DNA from: Stropharia rugosoannulata
Lineage: Eukaryota; Basidiomycota; Agaricomycetes; Agaricales; Strophariaceae
Reading direction: 5' to 3'
DNA length: 64,000 bases
NCBI GenBank assembly: GCA_028532985.1
Contig: JANCIK010000013.1
Location: forward strand, 2,604,001-2,668,000
Positions 33,891-44,598 of this stretch are shown one piece after another; positions within the stretch are counted from its first letter, which is position 1, and every line of letters begins with the position of its first letter. Both the position numbers and the translations under genes were made by a program. A model generated the notes under the pieces. The model saw only the letters and a program-made list of their open reading frames with translations. It was not told the DNA's origin and did not search any database.

Positions 33891-35231
33891 ATGACTGTGA
33901 GGGCGACTAAAGTTCTGTTGTTTGCCCTACGACCACGCTAATCTGACTTTCAGCTCCCCACCTGCAAAATAGGGTATGAATGGGTGTGTATTGGTATAAA
34001 TTTGATTGTACAAGCTGCTAATAGTTATCAATGCGTTAATAGGCATTTAATTCTCTCAGGCAGAGCCCATGTCAAGTCGCATCCGGACTTGGGGGGGCAT
34101 GCACTGGGACATGTATGTTTCTTTAACGCGGAGCTCGTTCCTTTGCTCATAGGGCATTTGTAGTTTTTTCAATCAAAAACTTAACTGCTAGCACCGATTA
34201 TTATTTGGGCCCTTCACAAGGGTTTCAAAATCAATGCGTATGCAGTTCCGTCTTCTACAACGTTTTAAGTGCTTGTGCTATATGCCAGGGTGGCAGTTTA
34301 ACAAAGTGGGTAACATTAACCTCTGACAAGATAAAATTACCTTACTCATTATCCCTAGCTTTTCATTTTATGATCAAAATTGCTCGACTGTATCCGTTAC
34401 AGTGTATGTTTACTGTTTGAAGGGCTGTAACTATAATTTATATTATGTACAGCTTCCTGCCTCCCATACCGTCACACATTTCCGTACCCCACTGGGCATA
34501 CATGGATCCAACGGTGATGTTGACAATTCTTTTATGAGTTTATGTTTCTGATGTCATTTATCCTCAAGTTAACCGCAAACAATAGTTTCCTTCCTTCAGC
34601 AGCTCAATCTAATGGAGGTTATTTCTTTCGCACTTAGGTTGTATTATTCACTGAAAAGTCCTTTTTTAGGACTAGAGTCTACTTTTGTCACTCCATCCTT
34701 TCGCCCTAATCCAGTCGTCACAGTCACTAGTACTGTTACATATATCGGTGCCACCGGTGGACTAATAAACTATTCCAGCCCTCCTAAGGTTAGTGTAGAC
34801 ATAGTGGTGGAAGGCGTTGCAGGTGGCGTGGGCATTGCCGTGATCATCATCCTAGTTTTTCTACTACGTCAACGGAAATTAGAAATCAGACCACGGGCAT
34901 TACCATTTGACTCAAACAATCCAGCAAATACAGTAGTTGTCCACCCATACAATATTAACGCTTCCACCCGGCCACGTTATTATCATGTCGCACAGAAAAA
35001 TAGTGTAGGATCGTTTTGTCTGAAGGCTGAACATTCTGCATGGCTAACACTAATTTATTGCAGAATTCCAGTCTTGGCCCAGGCATCGAGCCTCGCATGG
35101 AGAGTGAAAACTCTTCTCCGTTGCCTCCGGAGTATAATAGTGCGGTCGTAAATCATGCAGACGTGGTCGACCATTCCCCTTTTGGTCAACGAGTACTCGG
35201 ATATGCCAAGCCTGATGCCCGACGCGGATGA
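33891..35231 (+). CDS. single-pass membrane protein with Cys-rich ectodomain (approximate multi-exon model)
   Basis: The proposed first exons are 33891-33896 (MT) and 33954-33985, then an exon from 34060. They give EWVQSPCQVASGLGGACTGT, then YYLGPSQGFQNQCVCSSVFY and LSACAICQGGSLTKW (34190-34335). A QSPC...C...QCVCS...ACAICQ pattern like this is common in extracellular parts of basidiomycete single-pass receptors of unknown role. After one or more introns comes an exon near 34690-35000 with one transmembrane helix (VAGGVGIAVIIILVFLLRQR) and a basic stop-transfer. The last exon, from 35064 to 35231, adds a Pro/Ser tail. Several middle exon borders are uncertain, and no N-terminal signal peptide is visible. 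Confidence 0.52.
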
Positions 35232-35471
35232 TATGCCTTTTTGTTTGTACAATTATTTAGTGTTAGACACTGTTGGGCCTGCTTAGTGATTTCGTTAAAC
35301 ATAGCACTGTCTAATGTTTTACGTATGAACTTCTGCTATTCAAGACTTACTACATAATTCTAGTAAACCTAGAGTTTGTTACAGGTATTTCAAGAGTAGA
35401 ACAATCGGATAAAAAAATCTGAGAATACAAAATGCCAAAAAAATGCAAATGAATAGTACAATTATATACAT

Positions 35472-36772
35472 TTATCTACTCTGTTTTCTGGAATCTTGGA
35501 TACCGTGTAACTCTTTACTTGAGGATACATGACATTGTGTATCATTTTTAAGATGTGTGGTGTTTACTGTTTGCGGATGATGAAATTCAAGAGCCGAAAT
35601 TTGGTATGCGCTTGCAGAACTATCGGTTTCGGTCGACACTTGACTGGACGCAAGGCTGATTTGTACCACCATTATTGTTGGCGCAAGGCCCTGTACTAGT
35701 ATGTCAGCCGCTATTTAAGTATGAGCTGAGTAATAAACTAAACGTACTGTTGCTATTGCATTTACTACCAGTAGGTAGTTTATAGCTATTGATGTATTTA
35801 ACGACACCTCTAGGCTGCTGAATAAGTTGACCAAAGCCAGTACCGCCACAACAATGCTCGTGGATGAGTACAGCACGGCAGTTTCTATTACCATCCGGAT
35901 TATTCTCTTGTACCTCGTTTGACCGGATATGTGAGTGTCAAGGGACTTTGAAATCCTGTAGAAGATGATAAATGAAGCCGAGAGGGAGGTGGCGGCATCC
36001 AGCACATAAACAATGCTACCACTGGCAATGATTACTGATGATTTTTCACTTATAGCTGGCAACCTGCCAGGATTGAAGCTTAACAGCCCAGAAAATGTGA
36101 GAGAAACGATGGAAATAGCTGTTTGTACCGTCAGTGATTACCGACTTGCGGCTAGACCTGAGACTTACCGAACACACAGAAATATAGAAAAAGCGGCACG
36201 AATATGGCAAGAAAGGATCGATTGGTTATCTGGAAGCATCTCCACACCTTCCAGAGGGAATTTTTAGTCTCCCGTTCCTCACATACGGTTATACATACCA
36301 GCAGCCCATTAGCAAGAAGGTATCCGACATATTGCAACACTGATCCAACCTGTATTATGGCGGCTTCGCTTACTGTTGATCCTGATAATGCTGAAAGAAT
36401 GGATATTCTGGTTTCGCCATTGTCCACGAAGGCACTTTTTATGAATTGCCACTGTATTCCGAGGTCTACAACGTTGGTTATGTATAATGCCACAAGAGTC
36501 GCGGTGATTAGATCATTTCTGTTCTCCTTCCGGCTATCTATGCATCAAAGTATATCAGCACATGGCATGAGGGAGATATGTATGCTGCTGCACAATATAT
36601 ATGAAGAGACCAAATGAAAACCATTGTATACATCCCTTCAGGGAGGCGTGAGTACTTCCTGGTAACAAATGTTAATGCTGCACTAACCCATAAGTAGAAC
36701 GTAGAGAATAGTGGAGTTGAGGTCGGCATTGATTAGCGCTATTTCTATCTTCGTTACAGGTGGCGAAGACAT
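35472..36772 (-). CDS. seven-helix fungal membrane protein, copy 1
   Basis: Starts MSSPPVTKIEIALINADLNS at 36772 and ends at 35472 after at least six introns. Short exons 5' of 36490 give LYVLLMG and GMYTMVFIWSLHIY. The exon near 36490-36290 gives DLGIQWQFIKSAFVDNGETR and GYLLANGLLV, followed by WRCFQITNRSFLAIFVPLF. Downstream exons give ISIVSLTFSGLLSF, SGSIVYVLDAATSLSASFII and VVLALVNLF-type helices. The soluble tail is Ser/Thr-rich (ASSQVSTETDSSASAYQISA). Multiple hydrophobic segments with the VDNGETR loop and WRC motif fit a fungus-specific seven-transmembrane family of unknown function. A close paralogue is at 52867-54174. Confidence 0.78.
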
Positions 36773-36809
36773 GTTGGCTTGTCGATACTCCATTCTATCT
36801 GAGGCCTCA

Positions 36810-36816
36810 TTTATAT
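36810..36816 (-). promoter_or_regulatory. TATA box of membrane protein copy 1
   Basis: ATATAAA on the minus strand about 40 bases before the start codon, conserved in position in copy 2. Confidence 0.5.
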
Positions 36817-37700
36817 CCCTCGCCACGAGTTTAGGTAAAAGGTAAGTGTATCATCTGGAAATTTTCTTGATCAGCTTAATGACTATCATGACAGAGAAGG
36901 AAATTAGATTGATTGAAATAGCTTCCGCCAAGTCTGTTAATGACTGGCGTTTAAATGATTGTCAGTTGGTAAATGATTTGTATAAGGACATGGGTGGGCC
37001 AGACACTCAGACAAGGCATACGAAAATACACGCACGGTGTGGTGCCCATCACACAACTTTCCTGATATAATCACCAACCATGCTAAATTCACAGTTGTCG
37101 ATCTTTAGAGTATAGTTCAATGATTTGAAACTGGATGACTAATGATTTCGTGATTCTTGTGAAGTTTCATATTTCAAACATTACATGTAGTACGGTGGCT
37201 TTTCTCTAGTCCTGCCGCATGCGTGTGGAATTTCCGATCAGACGTTCTTCCCATTACCCACGTCAAAGTTCCTCGGAGCATAAAACATTGTAAGCATATT
37301 AAGTAAAGCTCCGACGCAGAGCTTTCTGCACTACTTCTGCGTATTTGGGGAGATATTGTGGGGCACGCAGTGATAAACATTGAAAATGTTAATATGTATG
37401 TGGATATAGTCGGCTATCAAATTGGAAGATAAGATGGTAAAAGAGAGGCATACTCAGGAGGAGTTATCGGATGATATTGGGTTATAATTGCTATCAAAAT
37501 GCTCTTGATTTACACTTGAAATAGTTTGGCAAGATGATATATGTCAGATCCAATAATAAATAGCCAAAGGACAGAGTTTCAATCATCCGTTATACATATA
37601 CTACCTCGCAGTGACTTTTCTTTGTTAGGAAATATAGCCTACATGCTCGTGGGACGGGCACGTAACGATCCAGGCACATCAGCCATGACTCTGGATGGGG

Positions 37701-38699
37701 AGTCCGGAAAGTTGGAACAGCCGGAGGCGCCGAGTCTCTGTTTGTTCCCATCCGCTGTCCTTAGTGCCAGTGTTGTACTGGTAAAATGTTGACGCAACAC
37801 ATTTCTTCCAACAATAATTACAATGTGAATACCCATGCTTTCTCTGTGTTTCACCCCTTCCATGTCACTTCTGCCTTGCACCCACGCACGGATTATTTGA
37901 TGCCTTACACATAGGCCCCTACATTGACTGCACAAAGGGAGAGTAATACAAGGATTCTTACACTTCTGTGCGTTTTGTCAACTGACGCGTCCTATAAGAC
38001 GTGTTCCTAATTTCAATCCCCAGCTCTTTTTTCGCACCCCCCTTCATGATGACATTCTCTATTTCAATACACACGCGGGAGCTGTACAGTAAACACATCC
38101 TTGAGCCATACAGTACTCACGGAGGCTGAGGCTGGCCGTGAAATACTGGTGTGCATTCGTGTTAGTGGAACGTTGAAGTCGTTGACCAGAAGTCGTAACG
38201 CGCAAGACCCACAGCCGGGAGATACGAGCCTTTTCAAGAAACTCAGGGAATGAGGTTGGGGTAAGGTAATGGCGTCCAGGGCACGTACCATTGCGCCAGC
38301 TTCGCTCGCAGAGGTCAGTGAAAAGACCCATGATTTGCGTCTCTATCTGACTTGACCTCGATGATTCTATGAACTTATGCGCTCCTTCGCTCGTACAGAG
38401 CGCGTAGAGGACTATAGCGAAAAGCCAGCAGAGGGGTGGGCGAGCAATGGACGGAGTGTCGTGGGAATATCGTCGGTGTGGCGGTGCTCGCGCTTACAAT
38501 CACCCCCGCAGCATCACGCAACGAGTAGGGCAACAGAATCGAAACGAAGCACACATGTGACCACCTGTGAATAGAGTACGAGAGCATGCGCAGTAACGGA
38601 CACCTGTAAGTATTATCGGACACTAACACCTGACATTCACGGAAATATCCATCTGGCTAATGCATATTTATTTATTCCCACGCGGCCTGACATTTACAA
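37701..38699. other. intergenic, no gene seen
   Basis: Two overlapping minus-strand frames at 38059-38331 have no recognisable domain. Nothing else is supported. Confidence 0.45.
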
Positions 38700-39530
38700 C
38701 ACCCACAAGTCGATTCGGAGTCGATTGGCACGACAACACCCGAGACATGCTCAACTTCCTTCTTCATTATCTGCCTCACTAAACGACGTGCGGCGCACTC
38801 CCCGCCCATCTTTCCCATGTTCTATCCGAGGAGAGCGAGGAGCGCAGGCATTGCTATTTCGCAAAATAAAAGCTCTCTATCGTAGGAGGCTCGTATGTAC
38901 GACAGCTGTTCTTCATAGGGCGTATCTACTAATTATAATATAAATCAATTCATTAAAATATTTACAGTGCCATATCAACAGCACACATTCCTCCCTTTTC
39001 TCCGCCCTCTACCTCATCGACCCCGACATCCTCCTCCAGCAGCCCGCAGAGATCGCCAAAGGGGTGGGGAAACTGTACCCGGTAACGCCAGGTAAGCCGC
39101 AGTAGGACTTCGCATACGGCGCCCTCGGGCGGCGCGTCGTGTGGGGCTAGGGCGATGCGGCCTGCTCACAGTTTGCGGCATCCTAGTTCTTTAGCATATT
39201 GGACCTCTGCGTGCTGGATCTCTACGTCGAGTGTGGGCTCACGGACGAGGGAGACGGCGGCGTAGTGCGGGTTAAGGCTTAGACACCACCTGCTCAGGAG
39301 GGTGCCGTATTCGCGGGGACGATCACCGGGTGCGGGGCATGCGACGCGCTGTCGGCCCTTCCTCTCACCATTGCTCTGCGCTGCGCCATGCCATGCTGCG
39401 ACAGCACGGCGAACATTGGGGCCCCGGGGGAGGCGGGTAGACGGGTGTGGGTGCGCCGGATGCGGGCGCGGAACGTCACGCGTCAAGCTTCAAGGTCCGC
39501 AGCGGGGGTCATGTAGTATGTGCGGTTTTA
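38700..39530 (+). pseudogene. degenerate copy of the alpha/beta-hydrolase gene (25328-26969)
   Basis: 38710-38860 matches exon 3 (VDWHDNTRDMLNFLLHYLP) and 38970-39530 matches exon 4 (HSSLFSALYLIDPDILLQQP, later YVECGLTDEG and VAVLSQHG-type remnants on the other strand). The intron before exon 4 is still present, so this is a DNA-level duplication, not a retrocopy. Several in-frame TAG codons (for example where the parent has CAC, TCA and CCG) and frame shifts destroy it. Exons 1 and 2 are absent. Confidence 0.85.
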
Positions 39531-39559
39531 TATACTGGGGGACAGTCACAACCAACATG

Positions 39560-39695
39560 TGTCGTACTTACTAGTGGGTGGGCAATTCCCCATACCCCTC
39601 GCTAGTCAAAATGAAATGGCAGCGAGCATGACGGTCAAGGAGTGCATCGATGCCTGCGCAGCATTGAACTATAACACGGCAGGACTGGAATGGGC
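39560..39695 (+). pseudogene. fragment of the second WSC domain
   Basis: The stretch encodes AASMTVKECIDACAALNYNT followed by AGLEW, nearly identical to the WSC 2 exon at 24703-24815 including the intron just before it. The similarity stops abruptly at about 39695, where unrelated sequence follows. Here the WSC piece lies after the hydrolase remnant, whereas at 24-27 kb it lies before it. Confidence 0.85.
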
Positions 39696-39702
39696 AGTTC
39701 CA

Positions 39703-40113
39703 CTACATCCGCAAGGTCGAAAAGCCGTGACCTCTGAATTTGGTCGTCCGCAGCAGCACGAGACGGTCGGCGTATGTAGTCCCAGGAGGTTTGATTTCAA
39801 GGAAGAAAACAGGGTGAAACGTCCTTTGGACGAAGAAGACCGTGGAAAAGTCGGTGGACCGACTCTCAGGCGGTCGCTTGAACTGGGGCGATATCATGTA
39901 GTTGTCGGTGGGTGGAAATAGGTATGTCAGGAGGGCGTTATATGGTCCATAGAATAGTGATTCATCGGTTTCCCCGTGAACCCCTCTAGGGATAGCCTTA
40001 AACATGTTGGAGATATAGGCGGGCCGTGGCATTCTGATTGCTGTTGCAGTGCGAGGTAGGGACAACAGACTGTTTGTTCGTCCAGACTCCACGGATGTTT
40101 GTTTGTTTAACAT
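39703..40113 (-). pseudogene. fragment resembling a PD-(D/E)XK-type nuclease-fold protein
   Basis: The 137-codon frame contains YGPYNALLTYLFPPTDNYMI, FKRPPESRSTDFSTVFFV and HPVFFLEIKPP. An Asp in one strand followed by an E-x-K in the next is the core signature of the PD-(D/E)XK fold, and similar unnamed proteins are common in Agaricomycetes. Only the core is present; there is no good start, and the frame ends at the junction with the WSC fragment. It is probably a relic. Alternative: a chance match in a different family. Confidence 0.42.
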
Positions 40114-40116
40114 CAT

Positions 40117-40571
40117 GTGATGTTTTTCCGACCTTCAGGAAAAGTTGGCAACTCTCCCTCCCATCAACTTCCCAACGTCCAACATTTGCCCAGTCTTGTT
40201 GTGCGAGCGTGGCGGACAAGTGTGGAAAATCAAATATTTGTGAAAACAACTATAGTGCAAGTCACTCATCAGAATATGGAAGCTGAGATCGAGACGCAAA
40301 GGTAGCGGAAAGCTTGGTACATCAGGTACGTAGTAGATGGAATACGCTAAATACGCCCCGAAAGTGATAGTTTCTCTTGATTTTTGACAGGATATTTACA
40401 ATTCTCTGTCTTCGGAAACTTCCATGTTCTCCAGCAGAACATATTGACGGAGAGCAGTGCACCGGGAGAAGGCTATGTAAGTTCCAGAGCAAATTCAGTG
40501 CGTCGCTGAGTACGGCGCCAAGGCATCAAGTAATCTCCGCCACACACCATCCTTAAACTGAAGGACCTCTC
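40117..40571. other. intergenic, no gene seen
   Basis: No supported feature. Confidence 0.5.
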
Positions 40572-41299
40572 TCTACCGCGCGTCAGCGTCCTCCCATGCT
40601 CTATTGTACCAGATCAGATGCGCGCCGACTACGAAATCCGCCCAGCTGGCGACGTTGCCCATGATGAACGGGCCACGCGTCATAGCGTACCACCCCGCAA
40701 TCTCGCCAAGTCCGGCATAGATCTACCTTCTCCCACTGCTCCTCGGCATAACTACCAGAAAGCAGCACGTTCTCCAGGGGGCGTTCAAGTGCGACCTCGC
40801 GCGTTTCCCGGAAGAACGGGCGGCTCGTGGGCGTGAGGATGTGCATGACGCGAGGGACGACGAACGCGCGGGGGACGTCCATGCGCTTTGCGTACGCCTC
40901 TTCGAACAGGCGCTGCAGGCCCACGCTCCCAACAGGAAAAATGAGGTGCTCGTTGGAGTACGTGCGGTCAAGGTACTCGGCGATGCGCTCTGAGCCAGAG
41001 AGGTAGACTCCAGTTGAGGTGTCATGGATAGCAGGGGAGGTGTACTTCGTATTACCACTGTCGCCGATGGGCGTTGGCTCGATACCGCGCTCGCGGCAGT
41101 GTTTTTCGATGTCAGGGTACTCGACCCATTCCGTGCGGTACTTGATTCTCTTCAGGTTGAGACAGAATCTGTGACACGTCATTGTTCATATCCTGAAGCT
41201 CTAAACAAATAAGGGCACCCACCTTCCAAGTATTGCGGGATCACGGCCCCACTCGCGACGGTATTTCATACAGGATAATCTTCGTGGAAGAAAGCGCAT
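40572..41299 (-). pseudogene. broken glutathione S-transferase (Ure2/UstS-like)
   Basis: The first exon carries IILYEIPSRVGP, then TGA where the family has Trp (WSPNTWK), then SRNTWK at the donor. After the intron come FCLNLKRIKYRTEWVEYPDI, YTSPAIHDTSTGVYLSGSER and IAEYLDRTY. After QWEKV the frame shifts by one; AGLGEIAGWYAMTRGPFIMG and SWADFVVGAHLIWYNRAWED then continue in another frame to a stop at 40572. One nonsense change plus at least one frameshift, and a phase mismatch at the first intron, indicate a pseudogene. It is not closely related to the omega-like GST at 18.6 kb. Confidence 0.75.
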
Positions 41300-41788
41300 A
41301 GTAATGCAACCGGTGATATAAATACTGCCGGCTTGTTTAGACACCGAGTATCCGGGAAATGTATCTGAGTAAACATGGAGTAAGCGAAAGGTGCCTTCTT
41401 TTGGACCTAAATAATGACTTGATCATGGCGTTTTTTCTTTCTTTGAGCGTACATGAGTAGTCAGTGGCTCATGCATCTCTACTCGAGGGAGACCCCAACC
41501 TTCTCACCTCAAGCCCCGACTAGTCCATTAATAGTCTAGCTAATTTCGAACGAGACCGAAGAAGCTGAGAGATAGATGTAGATATTTCGAAACCTTGAAC
41601 ACATGTTGAAAATGGAATACATATTGGCCTTGGGGCATGAGAAACAGAAGCGTAGAGTAGATAATAAGAGCGGATAGTGTAAGGAGCTGAGAGGCAGAGG
41701 CATTAGGGAATTACCCCTGAAGGATGAGCGAGCTGGCATCAGAAACGGCAATGAACGGTAACGAGGGAGTTCTGAAGAATAACACGTT
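41300..41788. other. intergenic, no gene seen
   Basis: 3' region of the G-alpha gene. If a 34-bp intron at 41847-41814 were used, its coding end could extend into this stretch. Confidence 0.4.
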
Positions 41789-43754
41789 TCACTGTGGTTC
41801 ATTTCGGTCATAGCTTTGCAATGAGTATAAGTGGAAGATGTACATACCTTCGGTTATAATATTCACTGTTTCCCGGGTATCCTATATAAGAAGTAAAATT
41901 AATAGATAAAGCAAGGGAGTCAAATATACTCAGAAACGTACCGTAAAAGACGTGGTGTAGAAATGACACCTGCGATGCTCACGTGAATATTTCTTCCGTA
42001 TGTTGAGAAACTTGTCGCGCAGATCTATACGCGACAGGAGACATTATAAAGAGCCAAAGACCAAATCGGAGGAAAAGGCAGCCTCGATTCACGTACATTC
42101 AAGAAAAACGGCCATTTCATTCTTACGTTCCCCAAAGCTGGGTATGTAGTCCCGCACCTTGACACCTGCACTCAGCTTGCAAGTTAGCAAGTCGCACTTG
42201 TTGAAGATACAGATTATGGCGGCGTTTTTCAAGAGGTCCGAGGAGCATAGATCTTTGAACCGAAGGAAGGAGTCCTCGAGTGCAGTGACTTTCACGTTAT
42301 CGGTATCTCTCTCATTGAAACAGGAAACAGCTACAAGTTCAAGGCATGGTCATTTTATAAAGAAGATACGAATATGGAAACAGACTTACGAACAACTTTC
42401 AAAATTTAACAATACTGGTGGTCAGTACTTCAGTAGGGCAAGGGAAGGGACAAAATGGCATACGGAAAACGATCACATCGACATCATCAAAGTATGGCAT
42501 CCACGCATGGCGCTGAATATTATGTAGATAAGAAGGCAATATCTCTTTATTACAAAGGGACGGTGAAGGAAAAAGCAGGCGTACCATGGTCCTCGGTCCA
42601 CCCACTTCATACAGCTGCCATTCTTGACCAGTGTAATTAGCGGTCACGCCATAAAGTACTATACAGTATATCAGTGAGTGACTGCATCATCTCATTCCAG
42701 CAATAAAACTCGCCTCGGTACTCTTGCACGGGCAGCGTGCGACGGCGTGCCCGGACAATATCCTCGTCCGAAGGGGTATAATCAAGGCTCGCAATGCGCT
42801 GAATATCATCTAAGAAGCTGTTTTCCAAATATTAGTGAGCGAGGTAAATGCGGATGTACGAGACATACATATCGTCAATCTTCAGAACCCTCAGCTTTAA
42901 CACTGTGTGCACCACGTCGTTTTTCCAAAGCCTAAGCATCGCTTCCCTTGCATTAGCAAGAACCTGTGTTGGGTTGATATCCCCTTCGTCAGCGAAACTC
43001 TGCCCTTCACTTGATGGGGGAGCATCTCCCTGTCTCCTTTGTCCTGCTATCCTGGGCGCGGCTCGCGATGAGTCATCACTCTCATAGTCCTCCGTCCCGC
43101 TTGCACCAAGGCGGCTCATGAGCTCAAGCTTGACAGTGCGCAAAGGTTCAAGTTGCTCTCGTATATCAGCATACATGTCAAGTAGAGTCTCAAGCTGCTG
43201 CCCACTGAGCTGCTGTATCTGCCGTGGTGTATCCAGGCTGGCAACGTCTATCTGGGCATGCACTGCATCGAGTATACCCAGCACGGAGCGGACGAGGTCG
43301 AGTTGGATAGCATAGCGCCAGCCAAGTTGCTCGGCTTCCCATGCTTCCCTAGCATACTGGTATCTGAACTCTAAACATGAAAATACATGTTAGTAAAAAC
43401 ATTGACATGGCGTATTTGAAGCGGATCATGGTAGCCATATCCGTGCTCACTATTCAGAAATGTGGTCTTTCCTGATTATCCCAACGCTCAATAAACAACT
43501 AGAAATGCTAATAGGAGAAGATCCTCACCACTTCCCCTCTGTCCCAGCACAAGTACTCGTGCAATTTGTTTCTTCCTCAATCTCTCCTTCTCAACCTTGA
43601 GCTCCTCGTCAATCTGATCGTTCACAATACGCGCCGCAGCCTCGCGATCCTCACGGACGGTGCGCTCTTCAGAAGTCTCCCCAGGCGGGGGTGCAACAAA
43701 TATTGAAAAAGGGTCTGGTTCAATGTTGGACCTAGGTTTATTGCTGCACCTCAT
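41789..43754 (-). CDS. divergent heterotrimeric G-protein alpha subunit, about 467 aa
   Basis: Exons 43754-43529, 43471-43451 (21-bp microexon), 43370-42869, 42817-42660, 42622-42585, 42512-42464, 42330-42097, 42024-41942 and 41881-41789 all keep phase. The microexon supplies the P-loop: GQRGSG joins to KTTFLNK. Next come AIQLDLVRSVLGILDAV, a Ser/Asp-rich insertion in the helical domain (about 140-190) and switch I (DIVRARRRTLPVQEY). Switch II is YEVGGPRTM (Glu instead of the usual Asp of DVGG), followed by HAWMPYFDDVDVIVF. G4 is FNKCDLL and G5 is TTSFTDTRETV. The C-terminus (YSLQSYDRNEPQ) is unusual and there is no N-terminal MGxxxS myristoylation site. It may couple to unusual receptors or be receptor-independent; basidiomycetes have expanded divergent G-alpha sets. 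Confidence 0.85.
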
Positions 43755-43915
43755 GGGCTGAGAGAGACGGTGGCCGTCGGAAGCAGGTTATGTACACCTT
43801 TGGTACAGCATTGTCTTGGCAAAAGTTGCCCGGCCCGGGTGTAACACAGCCTCACACATCACGAAGTGCACTGCACCATCAATCCAGATGCTGAGTTCGA
43901 ACCTCATTCATAGGG

Positions 43916-43923
43916 TTTATATA
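43916..43923 (-). promoter_or_regulatory. possible TATA box of the G-alpha gene
   Basis: TATATAAA on the minus strand, about 165 bases before the start codon. Confidence 0.45.
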
Positions 43924-44598
43924 AACCTGGGTGCTTTGAAAGCAAAGCTCCCCCGAGGATCTTGCCTTGTTTTCTAGTCTTGTTCTAGTATCACGCCACG
44001 GTTATCCCGAGAGTCCGTGCCGACGGCATTGCGGCTATTCCCGAAGCTATCGCCCGCCGTACGACTCCAGCCCCCCGCCCCCACACAGCCGCAGCAGAAA
44101 CGGCAAAGCGGATCGCTAATGTCACATACTTGCTCATTTTATTTGTCCGCCTCAGGCGGCCAAAGACGCGAACGGGAACGGGAAATGGGATGGTGTATCA
44201 CACCTGTCACCGTGGCTAAGGGCGGGCGGGCGGCATGCCGGTCTCGGCAATGATTGCTTCCGAATATCAGCCACGCGCTCGTCACTTGACTGTCACACTC
44301 GTATATCCACTAGCATCACCCAAGCATCAGCCGCTTTCCCTTGCTTCAGTACTCAGTACTCAGTGTTGTGTCCCAACACTCGCAGCCATCCTCAATGTCA
44401 ACCACAAAGTCCAAGTCGATCGTCCTAGCTAATAAGCTGCGGAGCATTCAGATAACACATTCTTGATTCTTGAAGGCTTTTTTCTTGGATCTGGTTTCCA
44501 AGTGATCATACCAGACTTCGGATTGGTATATAAAAAGACATAGAAAGGGGGTATTCATTGAATGCATACGTCAGGTCTGTGGGTCGATTACATGTACT
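43924..44598. other. intergenic, no gene seen
   Basis: No recombinase or second retroelement frame is visible next to the RT ORF. Includes a GTACTCAGTACTCAGT direct duplication near 44346-44361. Confidence 0.45.

Larger units (their letters stand above)
35450..37700. repeat. segmental duplication unit A
   Basis: This block, including the membrane protein gene and about 900 bases upstream of it, is recognisably repeated at 52850-55100 in the same orientation. Matching landmarks include TGAGGCCTCATTTATA upstream of both genes and AGGAAATAT...CCTACATGCTCG at the far end. Confidence 0.75.

Noticed and set aside
38059..38331. 90-codon minus-strand ORF
   Set aside because: No recognisable domain, and a second frame of similar length overlaps it; not supported as a gene.
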